Positions 1-8,406 of a stretch of DNA of 64,000 nt are shown here, piece after piece (the first letter of the stretch is position 1; the number at the start of each line of letters is the position of its first letter). Position numbers and translations under genes: made by a program. Below the pieces are notes generated by a model, which was given only the letters and a program-made list of their open reading frames with translations, did no database searches and was not told where the DNA came from. Source of the DNA: Clostridioides difficile_A (lineage in GTDB: Bacteria > Bacillota > Clostridia > Peptostreptococcales > Peptostreptococcaceae); contig OX246690.1 of the NCBI GenBank assembly GCA_945909635.1, forward strand, positions 434,001 to 498,000, in the 5' to 3' direction.

Positions 1-2276
1 TAAATGAATATAGTGAGAATGATTCTATCAAAGATGAGTATATTGTAGATAGCATAAAAAAAGAGAACAATATTTTTAATTTAATAGGGTATGATGGAAG
101 TTTAAAGTCCCAGATAGAGCAAGCTAAAGCAGCAGTAATATATCCACCTAAGGGTTTGAGTACATTAATAATAGGACCTACAGGAGTTGGTAAATCTATA
201 TTTGCAGAATATATGTATAAGTATAGCTTAACTATAAAAGAAAATAGTGATAATGCACCATTTATCATATTTAACTGTGCTGATTATTCTGATAATCAGC
301 AATTATTATTAGCGCAACTTTTTGGATATGTAAAAGGGGCATTTACTGGGGCTGATAAAGATAAGTATGGTATTGTACATGAGGCTAATAATGGGATATT
401 GTTTTTAGATGAAGTTCATAGGTTATCTGCAGAGGGACAAGAAATGCTATTTCTGCTTATGGATAAAGGTATATATAGAAGGTTAGGAGAGACTAATAAG
501 GTACATGAGTGTAGGGTTATGATAATTGCGGCTACTACAGAAGATCCACAAACAGCAATGTTGGAAACGTTTTTAAGAAGAATACCTGTAACTATAAAGA
601 TTCCGTCTTTAGAGGAAAGAGGCTTTCAGGAGAGAATGAGGCTTATATGTTATTTTTTTAAAGAAGAAAGTATTAGGATTGGTGTTAAGTTAAAGGTTTC
701 AAAAGAAGTTATTAAGGCATTTATTTTATATAAGTGTAAGGGAAATATAGGACAATTAAAAAGCGACATACAATTAATTTGTGCAAGAGCTTTCTTAGAC
801 TATATGACCTATAAAATGGAATGTGTATATGTAAGACTTTCTCTTTTACCAAACAATATTAGAGAGTCATTATATGGAAATAACAGAAAAGAGGAGTTTG
901 TACAGAATTTCAGTTTTATTGGGAAAGATGATATTATTTTTTTACCAGAAGAAAAGAATTTTGAAAGTGAAAATTTATTAATAGAAAATAAAAAATATGA
1001 TTTAGATTTCTATGGAATGATAAAAGAAACTTGGGATAAACTTCAACAAGAAGGTATTAAAGAGTCACAAATTAGAAGCTTTATAGATGAAGATATACAG
1101 AAGTATTCCTATAATTTAATGAATACTTTTATATATAATAGTAGTAATCAAACAGCTTATAACAATATTGTTAATGATTCAATTGCAACTACTGTGAAGT
1201 ATATTTTACAAAAGCATGATAAATGGAGTAGAAAAGAAGGATTAGATAAATTAATAAAAGCTATAGCCTTACACATTCAGAATTTAATTGAAAGAATAAA
1301 GATTGGGAACATAGTAAAACATCCTAATAAAGATGAAATTATGAAGGAAAGAGCATATGAATATGACATAGCAAAAGAAATATTATCTAACATGTCATTA
1401 ATGTATGGGGTTGAGTTTCCAGAAGATGAAGTAATTTTTTTAGCAACGTTTCTTTATTTATCTTATGTGGGATTAAATGAGGAAAGTATAGCAATATTAG
1501 TTATAATGCATGGTGAATCTACAGCATCTAGCATGGTGAATGTAGCTAATACTTTACTGGATTGTAACCATGCAGTGGCAATCAATATGGGGCTAGAAGA
1601 TAGAGTTCAGGATATTTTAGTCCAAGCTGTAGAAATAGCCAATGAAATTGATAAAGGAAAGGGAGTTTTAATTTTAACTGATATGGGTTCTATTTTAACA
1701 TTTGCTAAAGTTATTCATGATGCTACTGGAAAAGAAGTAAAAGCAATAGATATGGTAAGTACACCTATTGTAATAGAAGCAACTAGAAAGGCTCTAACTC
1801 CTGAAATGACATTAGAGAAATTATATTTTAATATTATAGAATCTATAAAGAAACATTATGGAGATATGGAAATTACATATGCTGAAAAAGATAATGGTGG
1901 TAGATATTTTGATAGATTACTAATTGACAATATTAGTAAGACTTTGACCTTTTTAAATGGGGAAAAAGCTTATTTTATATTAAAAGAAGTAATTAATAGG
2001 ATTAGTGAACATTATTCTTTAGTAATTCAAGATGAGCTTTTAGTAAAGTTTATATTTCATTGTTCATGTATGATTGAAAGAATAATAATAAAAGAGTCTT
2101 TAGTTTATAAATCATACGAAGAAAGAATTAGTAGAAGTAAAGAATTATATTTAGTTATAAAAGAAAATTTTAAGCTTGTAGAAGAGACATTCGATATAAT
2201 TATTTCAGATATGGAATATGCAAATATATTAGATATATTTGAATCACAATATGATACAGATAAATTTAAAAGTTGA
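1..2276 (+). CDS. levR: LevR-type sigma-54 activator with PRD and EIIA domains (5' end outside window)
   Basis: Transcriptional activator for sigma-54 RNA polymerase that couples PTS phosphorylation to expression of the PTS operon downstream. The reading frame is open from base 3 to the left edge, so the N-terminal DNA-binding domain lies outside the window; the TTG at 156 is an internal codon. Visible in order: AAA+ domain with Walker A GPTGVGKS, the sigma-54-contacting loop GAFTGAD and Walker B ILFLDEVH; a PTS-regulation domain; an EIIA-Man-like domain with the candidate phosphorylated His in VIMHGES; and a second PRD near the C terminus. This order is that of LevR/ManR/GfrR-type regulators. 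A sigma-54 promoter and PTS genes begin about 230 bp downstream, so they are the likely target. The substrate it senses cannot be read from sequence. Confidence 0.93.
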   Translation, partial: NEYSENDSIKDEYIVDSIKKENNIFNLIGYDGSLKSQIEQAKAAVIYPPKGLSTLIIGPTGVGKSIFAEYMYKYSLTIKENSDNAPFIIFNCADYSDNQQLLLAQLFGYVKGAFTGADKDKYGIVHEANNGILFLDEVHRLSAEGQEMLFLLMDKGIYRRLGETNKVHECRVMIIAATTEDPQTAMLETFLRRIPVTIKIPSLEERGFQERMRLICYFFKEESIRIGVKLKVSKEVIKAFILYKCKGNIGQLKSDIQLICARAFLDYMTYKMECVYVRLSLLPNNIRESLYGNNRKEEFVQNFSFIGKDDIIFLPEEKNFESENLLIENKKYDLDFYGMIKETWDKLQQEGIKESQIRSFIDEDIQKYSYNLMNTFIYNSSNQTAYNNIVNDSIATTVKYILQKHDKWSRKEGLDKLIKAIALHIQNLIERIKIGNIVKHPNKDEIMKERAYEYDIAKEILSNMSLMYGVEFPEDEVIFLATFLYLSYVGLNEESIAILVIMHGESTASSMVNVANTLLDCNHAVAINMGLEDRVQDILVQAVEIANEIDKGKGVLILTDMGSILTFAKVIHDATGKEVKAIDMVSTPIVIEATRKALTPEMTLEKLYFNIIESIKKHYGDMEITYAEKDNGGRYFDRLLIDNISKTLTFLNGEKAYFILKEVINRISEHYSLVIQDELLVKFIFHCSCMIERIIIKESLVYKSYEERISRSKELYLVIKENFKLVEETFDIIISDMEYANILDIFESQYDTDKFKS

Positions 2277-2446
2277 TACAAAATTTAAAAATAGCCAAAA
2301 GGCTATCTTTTTTTTACTTTTTTTGATACAGATTTGATACAGGTCTGAAAAACATTTTGATACATATTGAAAGAATAAGTTTTTTTAATAAATTAAGCAA
2401 AAAGGGTTGGTTAAATCTTGCAGAATAGCCACTTGTTATTGATACA
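2273..2446 (+). promoter_or_regulatory. Array of TTGATACA repeats, probable activator-binding (UAS) region
   Basis: Five exact copies of TTGATACA lie at 2273, 2323, 2334, 2357 and 2439, all in the same orientation, in the stretch before the -24/-12 promoter at 2453. The spacings of 11 and 23 bp between the middle copies are close to one and two helical turns. Sigma-54 activators of the LevR family bind upstream activating sequences about 100-200 bp before the promoter, so this array is a good candidate site. Binding is inferred from position only. Confidence 0.6.
2291..2318 (+). terminator. Rho-independent terminator after levR
   Basis: ATAGCC, a four-A loop, GGCTAT and then a run of eight T form a compact hairpin with U-tract directly after the regulator stop codon. 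It separates levR transcription from the sigma-54-driven PTS operon. Confidence 0.8.
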
Positions 2447-2452
2447 CATACG

Positions 2453-2469
2453 TTGGCATGGCAATTGCT
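2453..2469 (+). promoter_or_regulatory. Sigma-54 (-24/-12) promoter of the PTS operon
   Basis: TTGGCATG-GCAA-TTGCT matches the sigma-54 consensus, with the invariant GG (2455-2456) and GC (2467-2468) separated by the required distance. It lies just upstream of the first PTS gene and downstream of levR. Because an ATG at 2458 falls inside this promoter, translation must start further downstream. Confidence 0.9.
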
Positions 2470-2505
2470 TATATAAAAAGTGACAAAAAAAGTGAGGTGA
2501 GATTG

Positions 2506-2910
2506 GTGATAGGTATAATAGTTATGACTCATGGGAGTTTTAGTGAAGAAATTATAAAAAGCTGTGAACTTATTGCAGGACCAGCAGAAAGAACAGCAGC
2601 AATTAAACTAAATAGGAATGATAATATTGAAGACTTAAATAGAAATTTTGTAGAAAAGTTAAATGAATTAGATGAAGGTGACGGAGTTTTAGTATTAGCT
2701 GACCTATTAGGAGGTTCGCCAAGTAATGTCGCAAGTTTAAACCTTAAAAAAGGTGGAGACTTTCATGCACTTACTGGAGTAAACCTTCCAATGCTACTTG
2801 AAGCTTTAATTAATAGAGAAGGAAAAAATCTAGAGGAGTTAGCAGATGCATGTATTGAAGCTGGAAAAACTGGTATAAACAATATTAATAAAATTCTTAG
2901 CTCAATGTAA
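2506..2910 (+). CDS. PTS mannose-family EIIA component
   Basis: Cytoplasmic phosphoryl carrier of a mannose-type PTS: accepts phosphate from HPr and passes it to EIIB. The protein is about 134 residues. The phosphorylated His sits in VMTHGSFSEE near the N terminus, and LADLLGGSPSN is the typical EIIA-Man core. I choose the GTG at 2506 because GAGGTGA at 2494-2500 is a ribosome-binding site 5 nt upstream and because the in-frame ATG at 2458 lies inside the sigma-54 promoter. It is the first gene of the operon, with EIIB 24 nt downstream. Confidence 0.9.
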   Translation: MIGIIVMTHGSFSEEIIKSCELIAGPAERTAAIKLNRNDNIEDLNRNFVEKLNELDEGDGVLVLADLLGGSPSNVASLNLKKGGDFHALTGVNLPMLLEALINREGKNLEELADACIEAGKTGINNINKILSSM

Positions 2911-2933
2911 TATAAAAAGGAGTTCGATTAAAA

Positions 2934-3431
2934 ATGTCTTTAGTGGAATATTGCAGATGTGATGATAGATTAATACATGGTCAAGTGATATATAAATGGG
3001 TTAGGCATCTAGGTGTTAAAAAAATAGTAGTAGTAGATGATGAAACAACCAATGATGTTATTTCTAAAGGTTTAATAAAAATGGCAGCACCAAAAAATAT
3101 TGATTTATCAATATTAACTGTAAGTGAATCAAGGAGGTATTTTTATAATAACCAAGCTGATGATAACGTTTTTGTATTAATTAAAAACTTAGATACTGCA
3201 AATAGAATGATAGAGGAAGGAATCGATATTAAAAAACTTATTATTGGAAGAATACCTACAGGGATAGGAAAAAAGAAAATATCTCAAAATGTATACATTA
3301 ATAAAAAAGAGTTTCTTTTAATATATGAATTTATTAAAAAAAATATTAATGTATCAATTCAAATGGTACCTGATGATGATGAAGTAGAATTAAATCACAG
3401 TATTAATCGCTATAAAGGAGAGTTTGTTTAG
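2934..3431 (+). CDS. PTS mannose-family EIIB component (first copy)
   Basis: Cytoplasmic EIIB of the mannose family (165 aa), which phosphorylates the incoming substrate on a His. The signature DDRLIHGQV near residue 10-18 holds the active-site His; MAAPKNI and IIGRIPTG follow family norms. The RBS AAAGGAG stands before the ATG. A second EIIB is encoded two genes later, so the operon has duplicated EIIA/EIIB partners, perhaps with different partners or substrates. Confidence 0.9.
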   Translation: MSLVEYCRCDDRLIHGQVIYKWVRHLGVKKIVVVDDETTNDVISKGLIKMAAPKNIDLSILTVSESRRYFYNNQADDNVFVLIKNLDTANRMIEEGIDIKKLIIGRIPTGIGKKKISQNVYINKKEFLLIYEFIKKNINVSIQMVPDDDEVELNHSINRYKGEFV

Positions 3432-3433
3432 TA

Positions 3434-3835
3434 ATGAATAAATATAAGGCAATCATACTCTGCCATGGAACTTGGGGAGAGGTATTAGTAGAAGAAGCGA
3501 ATGAAAATTTTGGATTGTCAAATCAATACGAAGTTTTATCACTAAGCTCTGAAAAAGATGTTTCTGTATTCATGAAAGAGGTTGAAGAAGTAGTAGATAA
3601 AGAAGATGTGAAAATTATAATATCAGATCTTTATGGGGGGTCTACATCAAGTGTTGCAATAGCTATTGCTATAAGAAGAGGTATAGATGCAATAAATGGA
3701 CTTAGCTTACAGACAATTTTAATCGTAGATGAAGAATTAAGCAAGGACGATAAAGTACATACATTACCAGAAAGAATTGTGAAAAAGAATAACAACCTTT
3801 GTGTAGATTTGATTAAAGAATTTAAAAAAATATAA
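3434..3835 (+). CDS. PTS mannose-family EIIA-like protein (second copy)
   Basis: A 133-residue EIIA-Man fold protein. The candidate phospho-His is in IILCHGTWGE, and SDLYGGSTSS corresponds to the active-site loop. It starts 2 nt after the previous stop, with AAAGGAG further upstream, so it is translationally coupled. It is more divergent than the first EIIA and may act as the dedicated partner of one of the two EIIBs. Confidence 0.85.
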   Translation: MNKYKAIILCHGTWGEVLVEEANENFGLSNQYEVLSLSSEKDVSVFMKEVEEVVDKEDVKIIISDLYGGSTSSVAIAIAIRRGIDAINGLSLQTILIVDEELSKDDKVHTLPERIVKKNNNLCVDLIKEFKKI

Positions 3836-3852
3836 ATTATGAGGTGGATATA

Positions 3853-4341
3853 ATGTCAAAAATAACATTAGTAAGAGTAGATCACAGATTAATTCATGGA
3901 CAAGTTATAACAAAATGGGTGAAAATCGCTCAAGCTCAAAAAATAATAATAGTTGATGACTTCTTAGGTCAAGATGAATTTATGGCTGATATATATAGAA
4001 TGGCAGCACCATCAGGAGTAGAAGTATCTATTTTAACAGCAGAAGATGCAGGACAAGCATTCCAAAACAATACTTTAGGAGATAAAAATATATTTATTCT
4101 ATTTAAGAACGTTGATATGGCAAGTAAAGCGTATAAGGCCGGACTTAAATATGAAAAGATTCAATTAGGAGGCATTCCAAATGAAGCAGGAAAGAAAATG
4201 GTATTTACAGCTGTTTCATTAGGAAATGAAGATGTAGAACAACTAAATGAACTTAATGAAGAGGGGGTTGAAATAGTTCTACAAGTTATACCAGAGGAAT
4301 CATCTATGACATATGAAAATGCATTAAAGAAATTTAAATAA
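3853..4341 (+). CDS. PTS mannose-family EIIB component (second copy)
   Basis: EIIB of the mannose family, about 162 residues, with the active-site His in VDHRLIHGQV and the conserved MAAPSGVEVSI segment. The start is taken at ATG 3853 because GAGGTGG just upstream is the ribosome-binding site; the GTG at 3844 lies within that site. It lies directly before the membrane components EIIC and EIID and is the more canonical of the two EIIBs. Confidence 0.9.
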   Translation: MSKITLVRVDHRLIHGQVITKWVKIAQAQKIIIVDDFLGQDEFMADIYRMAAPSGVEVSILTAEDAGQAFQNNTLGDKNIFILFKNVDMASKAYKAGLKYEKIQLGGIPNEAGKKMVFTAVSLGNEDVEQLNELNEEGVEIVLQVIPEESSMTYENALKKFK

Positions 4342-4367
4342 AAATTATAAATAAGGAGGAATTATAA

Positions 4368-5123
4368 ATGGAATCTGTTTTGATGTTGGCAATTGTAACA
4401 GGATTATGGTATTGGTTTGCAGCAGGTCTTGCAGGATATACTCTTTTCTCAACACTAAAGTCACCTTTATTTATAGGTTTTAGCCTTGGATTACTTTGGG
4501 GTGATGTAACAACTGGTATGATTGTTGGTGCAAGTATAGAAATGGTTTATCTAGGAATGGTTGCAGCAGGAGGAAATATTCCATCTGATAAATGTTTAGC
4601 TGCTCTTATTGCAATACCAGTAGCACTTCAAACTGGTGTTAATGCAGAAGTTGCAGTATCTATTGCAGTACCTTTAGGTGTTATAGGAGTATTAGTTAAT
4701 AACTTAAGAAGAACTGGTAATGCTGTATTAGTTCATAAGGCAGATAAGTATGCTGAAGAAGGTAATACAAAAGGTATCTGGAGATGCGCAACACTTTACT
4801 CTTTAATATTTGGATTTTTTTTAAGATTTCCAATAGTTTTTGTATGTAACTTTTTTGGAGCAGATTTAGTTCAATCATTATTAGATGTTATACCACAATG
4901 GTTAATGAATGGATTAACAGTAATGGGTGGTATATTACCTGCATTAGGTTTTGCAACAACAATATTTACTATAGGTAAAAATAAATTCTTACCAATGTTT
5001 ATTATAGGATTTTTTATGGTCCAATATTTTAAAATATCAATTACTGCAGCTGCAATATTTGGTGTTTGTATAGCTCTTTTAATTACATTTATGAAAGAAG
5101 ATAAAAGGGTAGGTGAAGTATAA
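4368..5123 (+). CDS. PTS mannose-family EIIC membrane component
   Basis: Integral membrane EIIC (251 aa), which forms the translocation channel together with EIID. It is strongly hydrophobic, with several membrane segments; LLWGDVTTGMIVGASIEMVY is the usual EIIC-Man signature region. The RBS AAGGAGGAA precedes the ATG. The stop codon overlaps the EIID start by one base (TAATG), indicating coupled synthesis in 1:1 ratio. Confidence 0.92.
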   Translation: MESVLMLAIVTGLWYWFAAGLAGYTLFSTLKSPLFIGFSLGLLWGDVTTGMIVGASIEMVYLGMVAAGGNIPSDKCLAALIAIPVALQTGVNAEVAVSIAVPLGVIGVLVNNLRRTGNAVLVHKADKYAEEGNTKGIWRCATLYSLIFGFFLRFPIVFVCNFFGADLVQSLLDVIPQWLMNGLTVMGGILPALGFATTIFTIGKNKFLPMFIIGFFMVQYFKISITAAAIFGVCIALLITFMKEDKRVGEV

Positions 5124-5971
5124 TGCAAGATATTAAAAATGAACAAGGTACAACTGAAGTTAATAAGATAAGAGTACTTACGAAAAAAGATGTAACAAAA
5201 ACATATCTAAGATGGTGGTGGACAGCAGAATTATCTAACTCTTTTGAAAGAATGCAAGCATTAGCAGTTTGTGCAAGTTTCACTCCAGCTTTAGAAAAGT
5301 TGTATAAGAAAAAAGAAGATTTAGTAGATGCATTAAAGAGACACTTACAATTTTTTAATACTCAAGCTATATGGGGAGGGTTAATTCATGGTACAGTTTT
5401 AGCTATGGAAGAAGAAAAAGCTACTGAAGGAAAAATCCCAGGAGAAGTTATTTCAGGTGTTAAGAATGGGCTTATGGGACCTTTGGCTGGAATTGGAGAT
5501 ACTTTAGATTTTGGTACATTTCAAACAATATTCCTAGCTTTAGGTGCTTCATTTGGTGCAGAAGGAAGTGTTATAGGTGCATTTTTCCCAATAATGTTTA
5601 GTATATTACTATTTTGTGAAGGCTATTATTTATTCCATTTAGGATATTCTTTAGGTAGAGATTCAATTAAGAAAATTCTATCAGGTGGTATTGTCAATAA
5701 GATAATTGATGGTGCTTCAATTCTAGGAATGTTTATGATGGGAGCATTATCTGCAACTACAGTTAAGCTTTCAACACCATTATCATTTAATATTGGTGGT
5801 AAAGCAATTGTTGTTCAAGATACATTAAATATGATTGCTCCAGGCTTATTACCACTTGGTGTTGTATTCTTTGTATATTGGGGAATGAAATACAAGAAGT
5901 GGACAATAACTAAGCTGTTAGTAATTTTAGTTGTAGTAGCATTAGTAGGATCATTCATTGGAATATTCTAA
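5123..5971 (+). CDS. PTS mannose-family EIID membrane component
   Basis: EIID (282 aa), the second membrane subunit of mannose-type systems and absent from other PTS families. The N-terminal half is amphipathic with SFERMQALAVCASFTPALEK and GPLAGIGDTLDFGTF, both family hallmarks; the C-terminal part is membrane embedded. It overlaps EIIC by one nucleotide. The complete EIIA/B/C/D set is present, so the transporter is probably functional. Confidence 0.93.
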   Translation: MQDIKNEQGTTEVNKIRVLTKKDVTKTYLRWWWTAELSNSFERMQALAVCASFTPALEKLYKKKEDLVDALKRHLQFFNTQAIWGGLIHGTVLAMEEEKATEGKIPGEVISGVKNGLMGPLAGIGDTLDFGTFQTIFLALGASFGAEGSVIGAFFPIMFSILLFCEGYYLFHLGYSLGRDSIKKILSGGIVNKIIDGASILGMFMMGALSATTVKLSTPLSFNIGGKAIVVQDTLNMIAPGLLPLGVVFFVYWGMKYKKWTITKLLVILVVVALVGSFIGIF

Positions 5972-6017
5972 TTTACAATGATTAAAATATAGAATTTAAT
6001 TTTAGGAGGAGAAAGAA

Positions 6018-6497
6018 ATGTCAGAAAAAATGTATACAGAAAAGGAATATTTAGAAGGAATTAGGGGAGCAACAGGAGAAAGAGCAGTATGGTTCTATCT
6101 TCTTATGAAAGAAGCTGAAAAATTAGGAGTTAATCCAGATGATATATGTAAAGAAGCAATATACGGATTTGGTAAAATGAGAGGTCAAAAATATAACGTA
6201 GCAGATACTCCAGGAAAAATGGCGGAAATGTTATATAATAGTAAAGGACAAAAAGTGTTTGAAATGGAATTAGTAGAAAATACAGATGAAAATGGAGTTT
6301 TAAAATTCCATCACTGTCCATTAGATGCTGCTTGGAAAGAATATGGATTAAATAAAGAAGAAAGAAAAGAAATTTGTAGATTAGCTTGCTATGGTGATTA
6401 TGGAAGAGTTGATTGTGCACGAGGTGTTAGATTAGAGTTTGCTCAAAAATGTGCTCATGATGATGAAGTTTGCGAATTAGTATTTACAAGAAAATAG
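6018..6497 (+). CDS. L-2-amino-thiazoline-4-carboxylate (ATC) hydrolase family protein
   Basis: A 159-residue protein that I recognise as the ATC hydrolase family, whose founding member opens L-2-amino-delta2-thiazoline-4-carboxylate to N-carbamoyl-cysteine in bacterial cysteine synthesis. Supporting features are the C-terminal half with FHHCPLDAAWKEYGL, the GDYGRVDCARG segment and the terminal CELVFTRK. The family is used loosely in annotation, so the substrate may differ. The gene is 46 nt after EIID, has the RBS AGGAGGAG, and is last before a strong hairpin, so it belongs to the PTS operon. Its co-expression with a PTS suggests it acts on the imported compound. Confidence 0.75.
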   Translation: MSEKMYTEKEYLEGIRGATGERAVWFYLLMKEAEKLGVNPDDICKEAIYGFGKMRGQKYNVADTPGKMAEMLYNSKGQKVFEMELVENTDENGVLKFHHCPLDAAWKEYGLNKEERKEICRLACYGDYGRVDCARGVRLEFAQKCAHDDEVCELVFTRK

Positions 6498-6508
6498 TTT
6501 TTAATGTA

Positions 6509-6534
6509 AAAGCCTGTCCTTATGGACAGGCTTT
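6509..6534. terminator. Perfect hairpin after the PTS/ATC-hydrolase operon
   Basis: AAAGCCTGTCC-TTAT-GGACAGGCTTT is an 11-bp perfect stem with a 4-nt loop. Only three T follow within the stem and then A-rich sequence, so termination may be partial, with read-through into the peptidase gene. Confidence 0.6.
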
Positions 6535-6559
6535 AAAAAAACAGAAAGTAGGTTGATTT

Positions 6560-7867
6560 ATGGATATAAGCAGAAGTGTAGATAATAGCTTAAATAGAAC
6601 AGTAGAATTCCTAAAAGAATTAATAAAAATTGATACACAACAAGGTGAACCTATTTCACAATGTCCTTTTGGTATAGGACCTAAAAAATCTTTAGAAAAA
6701 ACTTTAGATTACTGCGCTAGTTTGGGTTTTAGCGTTAAAAATATTGATAATTATATTGGATATGCAGAAATTGGAGAAGGAGAAGAATTAATAGGAATTC
6801 CAATGCATTTAGATGTAGTTCCACCAGGAGATGGGTGGAGTGTAGATCCATTTTCGGGAACAGTAATTGACAATATTATTTATGGAAGAGGTGCCATAGA
6901 TAATAAGGGCGCTGTATCTATGCTTATACATGTATTGAAAAACATAGAGGATGTGTACCCTACAATTAATAAAAGAATAAGATTAATTTTTGGTACAAAT
7001 GAGGAAACAGGTATGGAGTGTATCAAATATTATCTAGATAAAGGTGAAGAAATTCCAAGTATGGGCTTTACTCCAGATGCTATGTATCCAGTGGTTAATG
7101 GAGAAAAAGGAAGAGTTCATATAAGGATAGAAAAAGAGATTAAAATTGATATAAGTAAACCTTACATAATAGTGAGGGGAGGAACTAAAGAAAATGTTGT
7201 TCCATCTTATTGTACTGCAAAAATTATTAATGGAATTATTTCAGAGTTGACTACTAAAGGAGTAGCTACGCATGCAAGTAATCCTGAAAAGGGAGAAAAT
7301 GCTATATCTAAAATGGTAATAAAGATAGTTGAAGATAATATAGATTTTCAGTATAGAGAAGATATAGAATTAATTTCAAAATATCTTTGTAGTGACTATT
7401 ATGGAGATGCATTGGGAATTAATCAATATGATGAGGTATTCAAAAGCACTACTTTAAATTTAGGAATATTAAAAGCAAATGAGGAAAAAATCATATGTGA
7501 ACTAGATATAAGGTATGGCAAAAATATAGATTTAAACAATATAATAGATAGATTCAAAAAGTTTTTTTGTAATGGTTGGAAAATAAAGATTATTACTCAT
7601 AAGGACTTACATTATGTGGATGAGAATAATTTAGTACTTAAAAAGTTATTAGAAGCATATGAAGAAATAACAGATGAAAATGGATATACAATTGCTATGG
7701 GTGGTGGTACATATGCAAGTTGGTTTAAAGATATGGTGGCGTTTGGACCTAAGTTCTTAGCGTATAAAACTGGCGGTCATGGAGCAGATGAAAGAGTATC
7801 GATAGAGCATATACGAAAGAATATGGAGATATATACCTTGGCTTTAATAAAACTATTAGAATTGTAA
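6560..7867 (+). CDS. M20-family metallopeptidase, PepV/Sapep-like dipeptidase
   Basis: Cytoplasmic zinc (or manganese) peptidase of 435 aa. Metal ligands are visible as HLDVVPPGD (His, first Asp), GRGAIDNKG (bridging Asp), GTNEETG (catalytic and ligand Glu) and GGHGADE near the C terminus. The length and motifs match PepV-type dipeptidases better than the shorter N-carbamoyl-amino-acid hydrolases of the same clan. RBS AGAAAGTAGG is weak. It lies between the ATC-hydrolase-like gene and a cysteine desulfidase remnant, so a role in releasing an amino acid (possibly cysteine) from a small peptide or conjugate is a reasonable inference. Confidence 0.85.
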   Translation: MDISRSVDNSLNRTVEFLKELIKIDTQQGEPISQCPFGIGPKKSLEKTLDYCASLGFSVKNIDNYIGYAEIGEGEELIGIPMHLDVVPPGDGWSVDPFSGTVIDNIIYGRGAIDNKGAVSMLIHVLKNIEDVYPTINKRIRLIFGTNEETGMECIKYYLDKGEEIPSMGFTPDAMYPVVNGEKGRVHIRIEKEIKIDISKPYIIVRGGTKENVVPSYCTAKIINGIISELTTKGVATHASNPEKGENAISKMVIKIVEDNIDFQYREDIELISKYLCSDYYGDALGINQYDEVFKSTTLNLGILKANEEKIICELDIRYGKNIDLNNIIDRFKKFFCNGWKIKIITHKDLHYVDENNLVLKKLLEAYEEITDENGYTIAMGGGTYASWFKDMVAFGPKFLAYKTGGHGADERVSIEHIRKNMEIYTLALIKLLEL

Positions 7868-7883
7868 AAGGATAAGAGATATT

Positions 7884-8207
7884 ATGTGCAAATATATAGA
7901 TATCTTAAAAATAGAGGTTGTTTCTGCAGAAGGGTGTACTGAACCAATAGCTATAGTATATGCAATTTTCCGTGCTTTAGGACAGATAAAAGGAGAGATA
8001 AAACAAATTCAACTTTATTTAAGTACGAACATAATTAAGGATGCATTAGAGGTAAGTATACCTGGAACTGGGAAAATAGGAATAGAAATAGCAGCAACAC
8101 TTAGTAAAATTATTAAAAAATCAGAAAAAAAGTTAGAGATATTATCTAATTTTACTAAAGATAAATTAGATAAGGCTAATGAAATAGTTGATAATAAAAT
8201 TATGTAA
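7884..8207 (+). pseudogene. N-terminal fragment of L-cysteine desulfidase / UPF0597 (CyuA-like)
   Basis: The 107-aa frame holds only the N terminus of the UPF0597/CyuA family (normally over 400 aa), recognised by VVSAEGCTEPIAIVYA and VSIPGTGKIGIEIAA. CyuA-type enzymes use an Fe-S cluster to split cysteine into pyruvate, ammonia and sulfide. The frame ends at TAA and no continuation is visible in any frame before the terminator at 8318, so the C-terminal three-quarters, including later cluster-ligating cysteines, are lost. Probably a relic of a longer operon. Confidence 0.75.
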
Positions 8208-8317
8208 AATTGTATCTTATTATTAATTTTGTAATATAATAAAAGCAAGAAGAACTACAATCTGTTTAGCAAATGTAATTTGTTTCCAAAATATTTGTAA
8301 CTAGGAACAAGTTTATT

Positions 8318-8349
8318 AAAAGCTGTGACACTTTGAAATCACAGCTTTT
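8318..8349. terminator. Bidirectional terminator between cyuA fragment and MBL gene
   Basis: AAAAGCTGTGA, a 10-nt loop and TCACAGCTTTT form an 11-bp perfect stem bounded by A on one side and T on the other, so it can serve both convergent genes. Confidence 0.75.
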
Positions 8350-8406
8350 GACTACAATGCTAAATTGAAATTTACCAACTATTCATTATGCTTATTACTT
8401 GATACT

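Noticed and set aside
2458..2505. ATG at 2458 as start of the EIIA gene
   Set aside because: It lies inside the -24/-12 promoter, upstream of the expected transcription start; GTG 2506 has a proper ribosome-binding site.
8015..8248. Minus-strand reading frame over the cysteine desulfidase fragment
   Set aside because: It has no RBS and is antisense to a recognisable coding sequence; a shadow frame.
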